From positions 1 to 64,000 of the forward strand of contig JAFSUN010000007.1 of the NCBI GenBank assembly GCA_017445225.1: a stretch of DNA of 64,000 nt, in the 5' to 3' direction. The DNA comes from Erysipelotrichaceae bacterium (lineage in GTDB: Bacteria > Bacillota_I > Bacilli_A > Erysipelotrichales > Erysipelotrichaceae). A model generated the notes under the pieces. That model made no database searches. It had not been told where the DNA came from and saw nothing but the letters and a program-made list of their open reading frames with translations. Positions within the stretch are counted from its first letter, which is position 1. Each line of letters opens with the position of its first letter. The position numbers and the translations under genes were made by a program. Shown here one piece after another: positions 51,906 through 60,876 of this stretch.

Positions 51906-53570
51906 CTATTCCCCCTGTTCAGCATTGTTTTCATTTATTTCCGGCTTCAGAATCTTCACTTCGGTGATCCTGTTGAGTCCTTCTTCACTGTAATAACTTA
52001 CTTCCAGCCGATCGCCCTTCTTAATGAACGGAACGGTCGAGACATCGACGGTGACATAGAGTTCGTACTTGCCGCCATCTTCGGCAAGCAGGTAATAGAC
52101 GGTATTGCCGTTGATGACGACGCTGGTAAGATCGCTGACGGTGATCACACCGTGCTGGTCAGATGACGGTACCGGCGGTACGTCATCTCCGTTTATCATC
52201 TTCAGATAATTGGCAGCTGCGTATTCAATGCCGTAACTGGCATCGGAAACGTAGACCTTCTGATAGTCCCTGACATCGACAAAGGCATACATCTTGACCA
52301 GACCGCCGCTGTCCTTCAAGCTCAGCAGATAGGTCGGCCTCCCCTTCAGATTGATCAGCAGCGGGAAGGTCGAAGTATAGTTCTTTTCCTGGACGGAACC
52401 GATGGCGGAATCCATGGCGCTGTATTCCTCGGCACCTGGCACCGCAAAGTACTGGGCTTCATGCGTTCTCAAGTTGACATAGACAAAGCCGATGTTGCTT
52501 TCATCAATGGCCACTGACGTGATGCCGGTATACATGTAGACATCATCGTCCTGGGTCAGATAGGTATAGCCGGTCGTCGTCTGGATGACATTCTTCTGGG
52601 CAAACTTGGAGTTCATGTAGCCGCCCTGATAGAGGCCCCAGGAATTGATCTCTTCGATCACCAGATTGGCATCATAGACATTATCGACCCAGGCCGGCAC
52701 TTCGCCGGCTTTGTACTTATTCATTTTGCCGCTCATGGCATCAACGACGATCACGCCCTTGACTCTGGGTTTCAGATTGACCCAGCCATAGCCGATCGAC
52801 TGAATTACCCAGTAGGGATTGCCTTCTTCATCCAGCTCGAAGGAGGCATCGCCGAGAATGTCAAAGGGATAATGGATCTGCACATGTCTGGTCAGGTTAT
52901 GGAAATAATAAGCGGAAGGAAGATACTTGATCGGAGATGAGGTCTTTACAAGCCGGGCTTCACCGGTGGTGGTATCGACCGTTACGTACCCATAGGTACC
53001 TTCACTGTTGCTGAAATACTTGTAGAGGCCATTGTGTTCCAGCGGAGTAACGCGGATGATCTGACCGTGATAATTGATCAGGGAGTACTCATCGGAAACG
53101 TTGAACTGGCTGACAAGTTCGGGGATCTGACCGACGACCCGGTCACCGACCTTGCGGCTGGAATCCTTATCCAGTAACGGCAGATTGCTGAAATCAACTT
53201 CCCGGACATCAGTTTCAAAACTGGCATTGGTAATTGCAATGCGGGAGGCATAGCTCTTGGCGGAAAAGACCGGGGAAGCTATCAGCATGCCGCCGAAGAA
53301 GACGGCCGCACCGATTATGGCCACGATGATCGGCCACAGGGACTTACCCTTCTTAAAGCCGCCCTTGAAAGCCAGAGCCTGAAAGATAACCAGCAGTGGA
53401 ATGATCAGGGCCGGCAGAAAGAAAGCCCAGAACTCCAGAGACTGCGGGTTGATCGGCGGCAAAACGACCAGATAGGCCACTGCCCAGCCGACCAGCCAGA
53501 GGATCACGGTCCAAATGCTCAGTTTCTTTAAGAAGATCTGCAGCTTTAGTTTGATATTTTCCATGTTCAT
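51906..53570 (-). CDS. Hypothetical membrane protein with large extracellular domain
   Basis: I do not recognise this 554-residue protein with confidence. Three membrane helices (about 15-37, 46-66 and 77-98) are followed by about 450 extracytoplasmic residues rich in beta structure (repeated YVTVDTTTGEARL-, VVDAMSGKMNKYK- and YVNLRTHEAQYF-like strands), which look like PepSY/beta-propeller-like repeats. It starts 4 nt before galK, so the two are tightly coupled. A sensory or transport role is only a guess. Confidence 0.7.
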   Translation of the reverse strand: MNMENIKLKLQIFLKKLSIWTVILWLVGWAVAYLVVLPPINPQSLEFWAFFLPALIIPLLVIFQALAFKGGFKKGKSLWPIIVAIIGAAVFFGGMLIASPVFSAKSYASRIAITNASFETDVREVDFSNLPLLDKDSSRKVGDRVVGQIPELVSQFNVSDEYSLINYHGQIIRVTPLEHNGLYKYFSNSEGTYGYVTVDTTTGEARLVKTSSPIKYLPSAYYFHNLTRHVQIHYPFDILGDASFELDEEGNPYWVIQSIGYGWVNLKPRVKGVIVVDAMSGKMNKYKAGEVPAWVDNVYDANLVIEEINSWGLYQGGYMNSKFAQKNVIQTTTGYTYLTQDDDVYMYTGITSVAIDESNIGFVYVNLRTHEAQYFAVPGAEEYSAMDSAIGSVQEKNYTSTFPLLINLKGRPTYLLSLKDSGGLVKMYAFVDVRDYQKVYVSDASYGIEYAAANYLKMINGDDVPPVPSSDQHGVITVSDLTSVVINGNTVYYLLAEDGGKYELYVTVDVSTVPFIKKGDRLEVSYYSEEGLNRITEVKILKPEINENNAEQGE

Positions 53571-53630
53571 TAATGGTTCACTTCCTATACACTACTTCTT
53601 AAGTATACCATAATCGAAACACATTGACCC

Positions 53631-53658
53631 AAAAACAAAGATCAGGAGTTCCTGATCT
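53631..53658 (-). terminator. Terminator of the ABC-GH13-GH53 operon
   Basis: On the minus strand AGATCAGG (53658-53651) pairs with CCTGATCT (53646-53639), then TTGTTTTT. Confidence 0.85.
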
Positions 53659-53669
53659 TGTTTCTTTTA

Positions 53670-55616
53670 TTAGCTCTGGGAATTGAGCAGCGCATCGTCG
53701 ATCTTGCCCCAGGCTCCGTTGCCGGCTCCGCTGCATCTGACATGGATGCCGACCGTTACCTTATCACCGGCTTTAACCTCAATGCCTTCAATTCTGGCTT
53801 CATGCCAGACATTGTAGAAATCGATTCCGGCGGAGGCTTTCTTGACGATGACGTCGTTGATCTTAACATAAGCATAGATGTCGGTCTGGCCGCCATCGGA
53901 TCCCATGATGGAGATGGCATACTTGTAGGTCCCTTCCTTCAGATCACTGACGGTCTGTTCCAGATCGAAGTCGATGGAATCATTGGCCTTGCTCCAGAAG
54001 TGGAAGTGAAAGTCTCCGGTCAGGGAGTCGGTCTTCTTTTCTTCGATGTAGAGTTCATCACATTTCTTATGATCGATGACCTGCCATTTTCCCAGCTCAC
54101 CGCTTTCAAAGGAATAGTTATCGAGGAAGTTGTATTCGATCATTGAAAGATAGCATTTGGCAGGCAGGCCGCCGGCTTCTCCTTCAATGACGTACTTGGC
54201 AACACCGCCACTGCGGTAGGTCTCATAGTCCGGATTATTCCATTTGACCGCTACGGCCTGTTTGGAATTATCAGACATGACAGCGTTGACCTTATCAGGC
54301 AATACGATCTCACCGTTGATGTCGCACATGATGTTGACATCCTCAACAGCATCTACCTTTAATTCTACGGGATTTCCCTTATTCACCAGGTTGAACAGCT
54401 TGAGTGACTCCAGCGGATGGCCGGTGCTGTCAAACAGGGCCTGATTGTCCACGGCACTGCCGCCATAATAGCGTCCGGCATCGTTGGGATCATAGCCCCG
54501 GGCATAGCTGGCCGCCCAGCCGGATCCGTATTTCTCCCAGATGGCCAGGTTTTCCTCATAGTTCTTACCGCCGACGGTGATCCAGGCCGGTTCCCAATAG
54601 AACAGGCCGATGCCCTTCTTCATCTTCGTTATGGCTTCCATGGTATCAACGATGCAGTTGGCCTGACCCTGGACGGTGAACGGATAGTTCTTGGTAAAGG
54701 CCCCACCGTCACCGATGGTATTGCCGAAGAAATCGCTGTCATCCGCCGTATAGGCATAAGAGGTCTCTACGACCATCGTTTCCTTGCCGTACTTATCACT
54801 GACCTCATCCAGCTGGTTGATCAGATTGTCGAGGGTACCGTGCCAGAACGGGTAGTACGATGAGGCAAAGACGTCATAATCCAGCTGATAGTAGTCCAGA
54901 CGGAAGGCATAGTCCGGATAGCTGCCATTTTCCGGATTGGCAAAGTGGACGGCAACCCGGGCCTTGGGGAAGACTTCCCGGCAGGCCTTGGAACCGGCCT
55001 TCATCAGCTTGACGATCGGTGACCAGTTGACTTCACCGCAGAGTTTCTTATTGGTTTCATTGCCAACCTGGATCATGCCGACGTCGACCTTGGCTTCCTT
55101 CAGCTTATTCAGGCATTCTTTGGTGAATTCATAGAGCTTATCGCACTTTTCATCGATCTCCAGCCCCTTCCATTCCAGCGGTACCATCTGCTTGCCGGGG
55201 TCAGCCCAGAAATCGGAATAATGGAAATCGACGAGCAGTTTCATGTTGTATTTAGTGGCCCGCTTGCCGATCTCAATGGCGGTATTGATGTCGTTATTGC
55301 CACCGCCGAAACCGTTGCCGTCCTTATCGAACGGATGATTCCAGACGCGGACCCGGATGTAGTTTATGCCGCTTTCCGCCAATGTCTGGAAAATGTCGGT
55401 CTTCTCACCGGAATAACCGTAAAACTCCACACCGGATTTTTCCAGGGCAATGATGGAGCTAATGTCCACACCCTTGATGAAATCTTCCTTCAGATCAAGT
55501 TTCTTTACATAAAGCGTATCAGATTTTTCGGCAAGTTCGTTGCGGTAGCTATTCTGACATCCCGACAATGACAGGATGAGAACAGCTGACAGTAATACCA
55601 GTAGTTTCTTCATCAT
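53670..55616 (-). CDS. Arabinogalactan endo-beta-1,4-galactanase, GH53, lipoprotein
   Basis: A 648-residue surface lipoprotein (lipobox LSGC, Cys20). The GH53 barrel spans about residues 45-395: the acid/base is Glu187 in QVGNETN and the nucleophile Glu284 in VVETSYAYT. An Ig-like segment (about 405-490) is followed by a beta-sandwich module (about 495-645, DNYSFESGELGKWQV), resembling galactan-binding CBM61. It releases galacto-oligosaccharides from pectin side chains. It follows the GH13 gene by 9 nt. Confidence 0.9.
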   Translation of the reverse strand: MMKKLLVLLSAVLILSLSGCQNSYRNELAEKSDTLYVKKLDLKEDFIKGVDISSIIALEKSGVEFYGYSGEKTDIFQTLAESGINYIRVRVWNHPFDKDGNGFGGGNNDINTAIEIGKRATKYNMKLLVDFHYSDFWADPGKQMVPLEWKGLEIDEKCDKLYEFTKECLNKLKEAKVDVGMIQVGNETNKKLCGEVNWSPIVKLMKAGSKACREVFPKARVAVHFANPENGSYPDYAFRLDYYQLDYDVFASSYYPFWHGTLDNLINQLDEVSDKYGKETMVVETSYAYTADDSDFFGNTIGDGGAFTKNYPFTVQGQANCIVDTMEAITKMKKGIGLFYWEPAWITVGGKNYEENLAIWEKYGSGWAASYARGYDPNDAGRYYGGSAVDNQALFDSTGHPLESLKLFNLVNKGNPVELKVDAVEDVNIMCDINGEIVLPDKVNAVMSDNSKQAVAVKWNNPDYETYRSGGVAKYVIEGEAGGLPAKCYLSMIEYNFLDNYSFESGELGKWQVIDHKKCDELYIEEKKTDSLTGDFHFHFWSKANDSIDFDLEQTVSDLKEGTYKYAISIMGSDGGQTDIYAYVKINDVIVKKASAGIDFYNVWHEARIEGIEVKAGDKVTVGIHVRCSGAGNGAWGKIDDALLNSQS

Positions 55617-55625
55617 CAGATCTCC

Positions 55626-57161
55626 TTACTTTTTGACCGATAGAATGGCGATGCCATAGCCCGGGATCGTTACCTTGCCGCTCTTAAGCTCCGCCTTGTC
55701 GGTGCTGTTGATGCAGGCATAGTCAATGGTATCATAGCCGGCAAGCGAGCTGACATCGACTTCACAGGGCTCGGTCGCAAAGTTGACCAGGATGCAGATC
55801 TTACTGTCATTCCAGCTCTTTTCCAGAACGGAAAGCGTCTTGGTGCATAGGGTGCCGGCAAAGGCAACCTCTCCTCTGGCGATCTGCGGATATTTATTGC
55901 GGAGATAGTTGATCTTCTTATGATAGTTCAGCAGTGATTCCGCATCCTTCTGCTGCTGCTTGACGCCCGGATAGACGTATTCAGCCTGGGTGGTTCCGGC
56001 CGGATTGCGGCATAAGGAAGCAGTGTCTTCACTGTCCCACAGCATCGCGATTCTCTTGTTTTCATCGTTTCCGGAGCCTACCATGCCGATCTCCGTTCCG
56101 TAATAGGTGTAGACGCAGCCATTGAGCATGCCGGTATAGCCGTAAACAAATTTCAGACGTTCGATCTTGCTGCGGCCGATGGCACCGGTGATGCGGTTGG
56201 TATCATGGTTATCCAGGAAAATGGCCGGAATGTGACCGTTAGTCAGCGAGATGGAATTGTTGACGGCAGTCCTGAACAGAACATGCGGATTGCTGTTGCG
56301 GACGATGGAAGCCAGCGTACCTTCAGCCTGCGAAAGTGAGAAATGGAAGAAGGAATCGATGCCGCTGCTGTAGTAATTCCTGATGACATTGTCACCGGTC
56401 CAGGCTTCACCGACGATGTAGCAGTCTTCCTTGATCTTCTTGGCCTCTCTGTTCAGCCATGAGAGGAACTCGACGTTCTTGTCGTCCTGACCGGTATAGT
56501 AGCTGGTGACGGCATCCAGACGGAAACCGTCGACGCCGCGGTCGAGCCAGAACTTCATGATGTTAACGATCTCTTCCCGCACCGCCGGACTGTCAAGATT
56601 AAGGTCCGGCATCGTATCGACAAACCGGGACTCATAGTACTTTCCGCTGTTGTTTATCTGGGTATAGCCATAAGCCGGGAAATCCTGGAAGTTGTAGTAA
56701 TCAACATACTTGGATGAAGTCCCGTTTACATAGGCGTTCTTGGCCTCATAAAACCACTTGTGAGCGCTGGAAGTATGGTTTACGACCAGGTCAATGATGA
56801 TGTTGATGCTTCGCTTGTGAGCTTCCGCTACCAGCTTGTCAAAGTCCTCCAGGGTTCCGTAGTCGGAATCAACGCTGTAGTAATCCATGACATCGTACTT
56901 ATGGTAGCTGGATGAAGTATGGATCGGCATCATCCAGATCGCACTGTACCCCATGTCCTCGAGGTAATCGAGCTTGGCCGTGACGCCGTTGAGGTCCCCT
57001 TTCTTATCGCCATTGGAATCATTAAAGGACGCCACAAAGATCTCGTAGACGTTACGGTAGTTGTCATCAATGATCTCCGGCTTCGGCTCCGGCTTTTCCT
57101 TATTGCAGCCAAAGCACATCAGTATCAGGAGTACTGCCAGCAGACTTTTCATATTTTTCAT
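55626..57161 (-). CDS. Alpha-amylase family glycosidase, GH13, lipoprotein
   Basis: A 511-residue glycosidase of alpha-1,4-glucans. The signal ends in an atypical lipobox (MCFGC, Cys19). The GH13 regions are visible: DLVVNHTS, VDGFRLDAV (nucleophile Asp), IVGEAWTGDN (acid Glu) and FLDNHDTNR (third Asp), with a C-terminal beta domain. It would work at the cell surface on starch or maltodextrin. It follows the importer ATPase gene, separated by a hairpin. Confidence 0.9.
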   Translation of the reverse strand: MKNMKSLLAVLLILMCFGCNKEKPEPKPEIIDDNYRNVYEIFVASFNDSNGDKKGDLNGVTAKLDYLEDMGYSAIWMMPIHTSSSYHKYDVMDYYSVDSDYGTLEDFDKLVAEAHKRSINIIIDLVVNHTSSAHKWFYEAKNAYVNGTSSKYVDYYNFQDFPAYGYTQINNSGKYYESRFVDTMPDLNLDSPAVREEIVNIMKFWLDRGVDGFRLDAVTSYYTGQDDKNVEFLSWLNREAKKIKEDCYIVGEAWTGDNVIRNYYSSGIDSFFHFSLSQAEGTLASIVRNSNPHVLFRTAVNNSISLTNGHIPAIFLDNHDTNRITGAIGRSKIERLKFVYGYTGMLNGCVYTYYGTEIGMVGSGNDENKRIAMLWDSEDTASLCRNPAGTTQAEYVYPGVKQQQKDAESLLNYHKKINYLRNKYPQIARGEVAFAGTLCTKTLSVLEKSWNDSKICILVNFATEPCEVDVSSLAGYDTIDYACINSTDKAELKSGKVTIPGYGIAILSVKK

Positions 57162-57183
57162 TTAAATCACCTTCCAGTAAGAC

Positions 57184-57216
57184 AAGGCGCAAAAACCTCA
57201 TCAGTTCCTGCGCCTT
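57184..57216 (-). promoter_or_regulatory. Intercistronic hairpin between importer ATPase and GH13 genes
   Basis: AAGGCGCA (57184-57191) and TGCGCCTT (57209-57216) form an 8-bp stem, with no T run after it on the minus strand. This suggests an mRNA processing or stability element. Confidence 0.5.
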
Positions 57217-57234
57217 ACAGCTAATCAAATCAAA

Positions 57235-58359
57235 TTAATACAGCAGATTGTTCTTGGTTTCCTTATCAAAGAAATGCATTACCTTACCAGCGAAGGTGAT
57301 GTAGATCTTATGGCCGTTTACCATGGCATCACGCTGCTCGTGAGTCAGGTTAACAGTAGGAACTCTGACGATCAGACTGGTATTGTCCTTGGTCAGGACA
57401 TGCAGATGGAGTTCGGAACCCATCATTTCGTTTACCTGTACGGTGCACTCAATGGAATCCGGATCACCCTCGTGACCTAACAGAATATGTTCAGGTCTGA
57501 CGCCGAGAATGACCTTGGCCGGCTTGATGTCAGCCTTTTTCAGTTCCTCACCCTTGCTGCCATCGACCTTGATCTTGGCACCGAACGGTTTGACATAGTA
57601 TTCATTGCCTTCCCTGATGAGGTCGGTTTCAAAGGTGTTCATCTTCGGAGCACCGATGAATTCGGCTACGAACAGGTTCTTCGGCATGTCGAATACTTCG
57701 TCAGGAGTGCCGACCTGCTGGATCAGACCATCCTTCATGATGACGATTCTGTCACCCAGGGTCATGGCCTCGGTCTGGTCATGGGTAACGTAAACGAAGG
57801 TGGTATTGATCTTCTGACGCAGCAGAATGATCTCAGCACGCATCTGGTTACGCAGCTTGGCATCCAGGTTGCTCAGAGGTTCGTCCATCAGGAATACCTT
57901 GGAATCACGTACCATGGCACGTCCGATGGCAACACGCTGTCTCTGACCACCGGACAGAGCTCTCGGCTTACGGTTAAGATAATCGGTAATGCCGAGAATT
58001 TCCGCAGCGTTGGTTACTCTCTTGAAGATCTCGTCCTGAGGCATCTTCTGTATCCTCAACGGGAATGCGATGTTCTCGAAGACGGAGAGATGCGGATACA
58101 ATGCATAGTTCTGGAATACCATTGCGATGTCACGGTCCTTAGGCTGTAAGTCATTGACAACCACGCCGTCGATCTCAATAGTACCGCCGGAGATCTCTTC
58201 CAGACCGGCGATCATTCTCAAGGTCGTGGACTTGCCGCAGCCGGATGGTCCGACAAATACGACGAATTCCTTGTCTTTGATGTCGAGATTGAAGTCATTA
58301 ACTGCAATCACGTTTTTATCGTAAACTTTCTGTACGTTTGTTAATTTTACTCTTGCCAT
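57235..58359 (-). CDS. Sugar ABC transporter ATP-binding protein (MsmK/UgpC/MalK type)
   Basis: A 374-residue ATPase of CUT1-type sugar importers. Walker A GPSGCGKST, the signature LSGGQRQRVAIGRAM, Walker B FLMDEPLSNLD, and the C-terminal TOBE/OB regulatory domain (about 240-374) are complete. It energises the permeases encoded directly upstream. Confidence 0.95.
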   Translation of the reverse strand: MARVKLTNVQKVYDKNVIAVNDFNLDIKDKEFVVFVGPSGCGKSTTLRMIAGLEEISGGTIEIDGVVVNDLQPKDRDIAMVFQNYALYPHLSVFENIAFPLRIQKMPQDEIFKRVTNAAEILGITDYLNRKPRALSGGQRQRVAIGRAMVRDSKVFLMDEPLSNLDAKLRNQMRAEIILLRQKINTTFVYVTHDQTEAMTLGDRIVIMKDGLIQQVGTPDEVFDMPKNLFVAEFIGAPKMNTFETDLIREGNEYYVKPFGAKIKVDGSKGEELKKADIKPAKVILGVRPEHILLGHEGDPDSIECTVQVNEMMGSELHLHVLTKDNTSLIVRVPTVNLTHEQRDAMVNGHKIYITFAGKVMHFFDKETKNNLLY

Positions 58360-58368
58360 AACGGCCTC

Positions 58369-59238
58369 CTATCCTTTTACCGCTCCACCGGTTACACCTT
58401 CAACATAATACTTCTGCAGCGCCATGAACAGAATCGTGATCGGAATCGCTACAATGACACCGCCAGCACAGAACATCGTATAATTGGCCGCCATTGATGA
58501 TGACGTACCGATCATGTTCTGCAAACCTACGGCAACGTTCATGCCGGCACTGGTTGCGTGAGCAACGTAGTTGGCAAGCATGAAGTCACCCCAAGGTCCC
58601 ATGAAAGCTGTCAGTATCGTATAAATGACGATAGGCTTTGCCAATGGCAGGATAACCTTTGTCAGGACCTGAGCCCTGGTGCAGCCGTCAACGCGGGCCG
58701 CTTCATCCAGGGAACGCGGGATCGTATCAAAGTAACCCTTGGAAACATAGTATCCCATGCCGGAACTGGCAACATATACGAGGATAAGGCCAGGGATGGA
58801 ATTGGCATTGGTCATTCCCCATGAACTTAAGAGCTTATAAAGCAGGATCAAGGAGAGGAATCCCGGGAACATGCCTAAAATCAGCATCAGGTTCATCAAC
58901 GGCTTACGGGACTTGAAACGCAGTCTGGAGAGCGTATAGCTCATGCAAAGTACGATGATCGTCTGTAAGACGGAAACGAACAGAGCGATGATGAAAGTAT
59001 TCTTGAACCAGATCGGGAAATCGGTCTTGGTAAACAGATTGATGTAGTTGTCGAATCCCCACTTCTGCGGAATGATGTATTCAACCTGATATGTCGATTC
59101 ACAGCGGAATGACTCACAGACCAGACAGAAGAACGGGAACAGCCAGATGATCGAGATGATCGTCAGAGCCGTGTAGATGATGCCGTTAGACAGCCTTGTT
59201 TTGGCTTTCATGCCCATATGTTGCTTTTTCTTATCCAT
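58369..59238 (-). CDS. Sugar ABC transporter permease (MalG-like)
   Basis: A 289-residue permease with six membrane helices. The EAA loop is DEAARVDGCTRAQVLTKVILPLAKP, and the C-terminus FMALQKYYVEGVTGGAVKG is the MalG-type end. It pairs with the MalF-like permease encoded just upstream, with which it shares one base. Confidence 0.94.
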   Translation of the reverse strand: MDKKKQHMGMKAKTRLSNGIIYTALTIISIIWLFPFFCLVCESFRCESTYQVEYIIPQKWGFDNYINLFTKTDFPIWFKNTFIIALFVSVLQTIIVLCMSYTLSRLRFKSRKPLMNLMLILGMFPGFLSLILLYKLLSSWGMTNANSIPGLILVYVASSGMGYYVSKGYFDTIPRSLDEAARVDGCTRAQVLTKVILPLAKPIVIYTILTAFMGPWGDFMLANYVAHATSAGMNVAVGLQNMIGTSSSMAANYTMFCAGGVIVAIPITILFMALQKYYVEGVTGGAVKG

Positions 59239-60806
59239 TATGAGTAGTCCTCCTCATTTCTGGTTGAAGGCATTACATTGTAAACGATGAGTGACAATGA
59301 TGCGACAACAACGAAGATCATGATACCGATTACGGAAGCCAGATAGTACTTACTGCCGGCACCGTTAACGATCTTGAACAGCCAGGTGATCAGCAAGTCG
59401 GTATCACCCGCAGCACCGGCTGAAGTCAGAAGTTTCGGGTTGGTCGGGCCGCCGCCTGACAGTAAGAAGATAACGTTAAAGTTATTGATGTTTCCGATGA
59501 AGCTGGTCAGCAGATACGGGCCGGTTACGAACAGCATGTACGGCAAGGTGATCTTGGTGTACTGCTGCCAGGTGTTGGCACCGTCAACGGAAGCTGATTC
59601 GTAGAGGTCAGTCGGGATATTCATCAGAATACCGGTAGCGATCAGCATCAGATACGGGATACCGATCCAGACATTGATGAGAACTACCATTATTCGGGCC
59701 GTGGTTGGTGATTCCCACAGTCTCAGGTATTCAGACAGGTCGTGGATGATGCCCCACTTTACCAGAATGCCGTTGAGTACGCCGTTTACAGCGAACATCT
59801 TGGAAACATACAGCAGGGAAATGAACTGCGGAACCGCACTTGTCAATACCAGAATGCCACGCCACATCTTCTTGAACTTGATGCCCTTCTTGTTGATCAT
59901 GATGGCAACCAGCATGCCCAGGAAGTAGTTCGTGAAGGTTGCCAGAACAGCCCACATCAATGTCCAGGACAGAATCTCACCGAAGGCAAATGACAGGTTG
60001 TCAGTACCGGTATTGATTGAGAACAGTGAATTGAAGTTCGACAGACCTACCCAGGTAAACAGGTTGGAATAACCGTCATGGGCAGCGTCATAGTTGGTAA
60101 AGGCGACCAGGATCATGAAGATGATCGGGAATACCGTGAAGGTAAAGATGCCGAATACCGGCAGTGCCAGCAGGGTCTTGTGGAATTCATCATCCATCAT
60201 TGACTGCAGGTCTTCCTTACCGCTCTTTAACTTCTTTCCGGATTTCAGGATGCTTTCAGCGATCCGGTTCTGCTTGACATTGAGCCTCCAGGTATAGATG
60301 AAGGCAATGATGAACAGGATGGTCAGGGTTCCATATAACAGGATCTTGAACGAGTTATCCCCTTCTACTCTGACATAGGTATCCAGGATCGGGTCATAAA
60401 CTGATCCGGACTTGAGGGTACCCAGAGTTGAATACTTTCCAAGCCAGTAGAAACCGGCTACGGCCATGTAGACGATGAATACTATCTCAAATACCAGGAA
60501 CAGCAAGCCTCTGAGGATCTGGCCTCTGGCAATGCTGCCGAAGCCCATGACCAGATATGATACCTTTGTTTTCCAGTCACCATTGGTAAAGGTCGTCACG
60601 ATATCGACGCATTCATCCTTGATCTTGACAAAGAAGCCCTTGATTATGGCGATGGCTGCCTTGAAAAGATTGACGAAGAATGTTGGGATCTTCTTGAAGA
60701 AGTGAACGACATCATAGCCGATGGCCTGCAGTTTGGAGAGACGGAGGTAATCAAGATCGTTAAGATCACTGAATATGCTGATGTTTTTGTTATTATACTC
60801 TGTCAT
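59238..60806 (-). CDS. Sugar ABC transporter permease (MalF-like) with N-terminal extension
   Basis: A 522-residue permease. The EAA loop is SASVDGANTWQQYTKITLPYM. An N-terminal part of about 90 charged residues precedes the first of eight helices, and an extra loop (about 135-160) follows helix two, as in MalF/GanP of maltodextrin and galactan importers. Preceded by a strong hairpin that separates it from the binding-protein gene. Confidence 0.93.
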   Translation of the reverse strand: MTEYNNKNISIFSDLNDLDYLRLSKLQAIGYDVVHFFKKIPTFFVNLFKAAIAIIKGFFVKIKDECVDIVTTFTNGDWKTKVSYLVMGFGSIARGQILRGLLFLVFEIVFIVYMAVAGFYWLGKYSTLGTLKSGSVYDPILDTYVRVEGDNSFKILLYGTLTILFIIAFIYTWRLNVKQNRIAESILKSGKKLKSGKEDLQSMMDDEFHKTLLALPVFGIFTFTVFPIIFMILVAFTNYDAAHDGYSNLFTWVGLSNFNSLFSINTGTDNLSFAFGEILSWTLMWAVLATFTNYFLGMLVAIMINKKGIKFKKMWRGILVLTSAVPQFISLLYVSKMFAVNGVLNGILVKWGIIHDLSEYLRLWESPTTARIMVVLINVWIGIPYLMLIATGILMNIPTDLYESASVDGANTWQQYTKITLPYMLFVTGPYLLTSFIGNINNFNVIFLLSGGGPTNPKLLTSAGAAGDTDLLITWLFKIVNGAGSKYYLASVIGIMIFVVVASLSLIVYNVMPSTRNEEDYS

Positions 60807-60824
60807 ATTTGATATCTCCTAAGC

Positions 60825-60856
60825 ACAGTAGGTTGAGCAAAAGCTCAACCTACTGT
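60825..60856 (-). promoter_or_regulatory. Perfect 14-bp intercistronic hairpin between binding-protein and MalF-like genes
   Basis: On the minus strand ACAGTAGGTTGAGC (60856-60843) pairs with GCTCAACCTACTGT (60838-60825) around a UUUU loop, with no T run following but a Shine-Dalgarno soon after. This is like the malE-malF REP-type barrier that stabilises the upstream message. Confidence 0.75.
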
Positions 60857-60876
60857 CAGTTTAATAATCAGATCAA

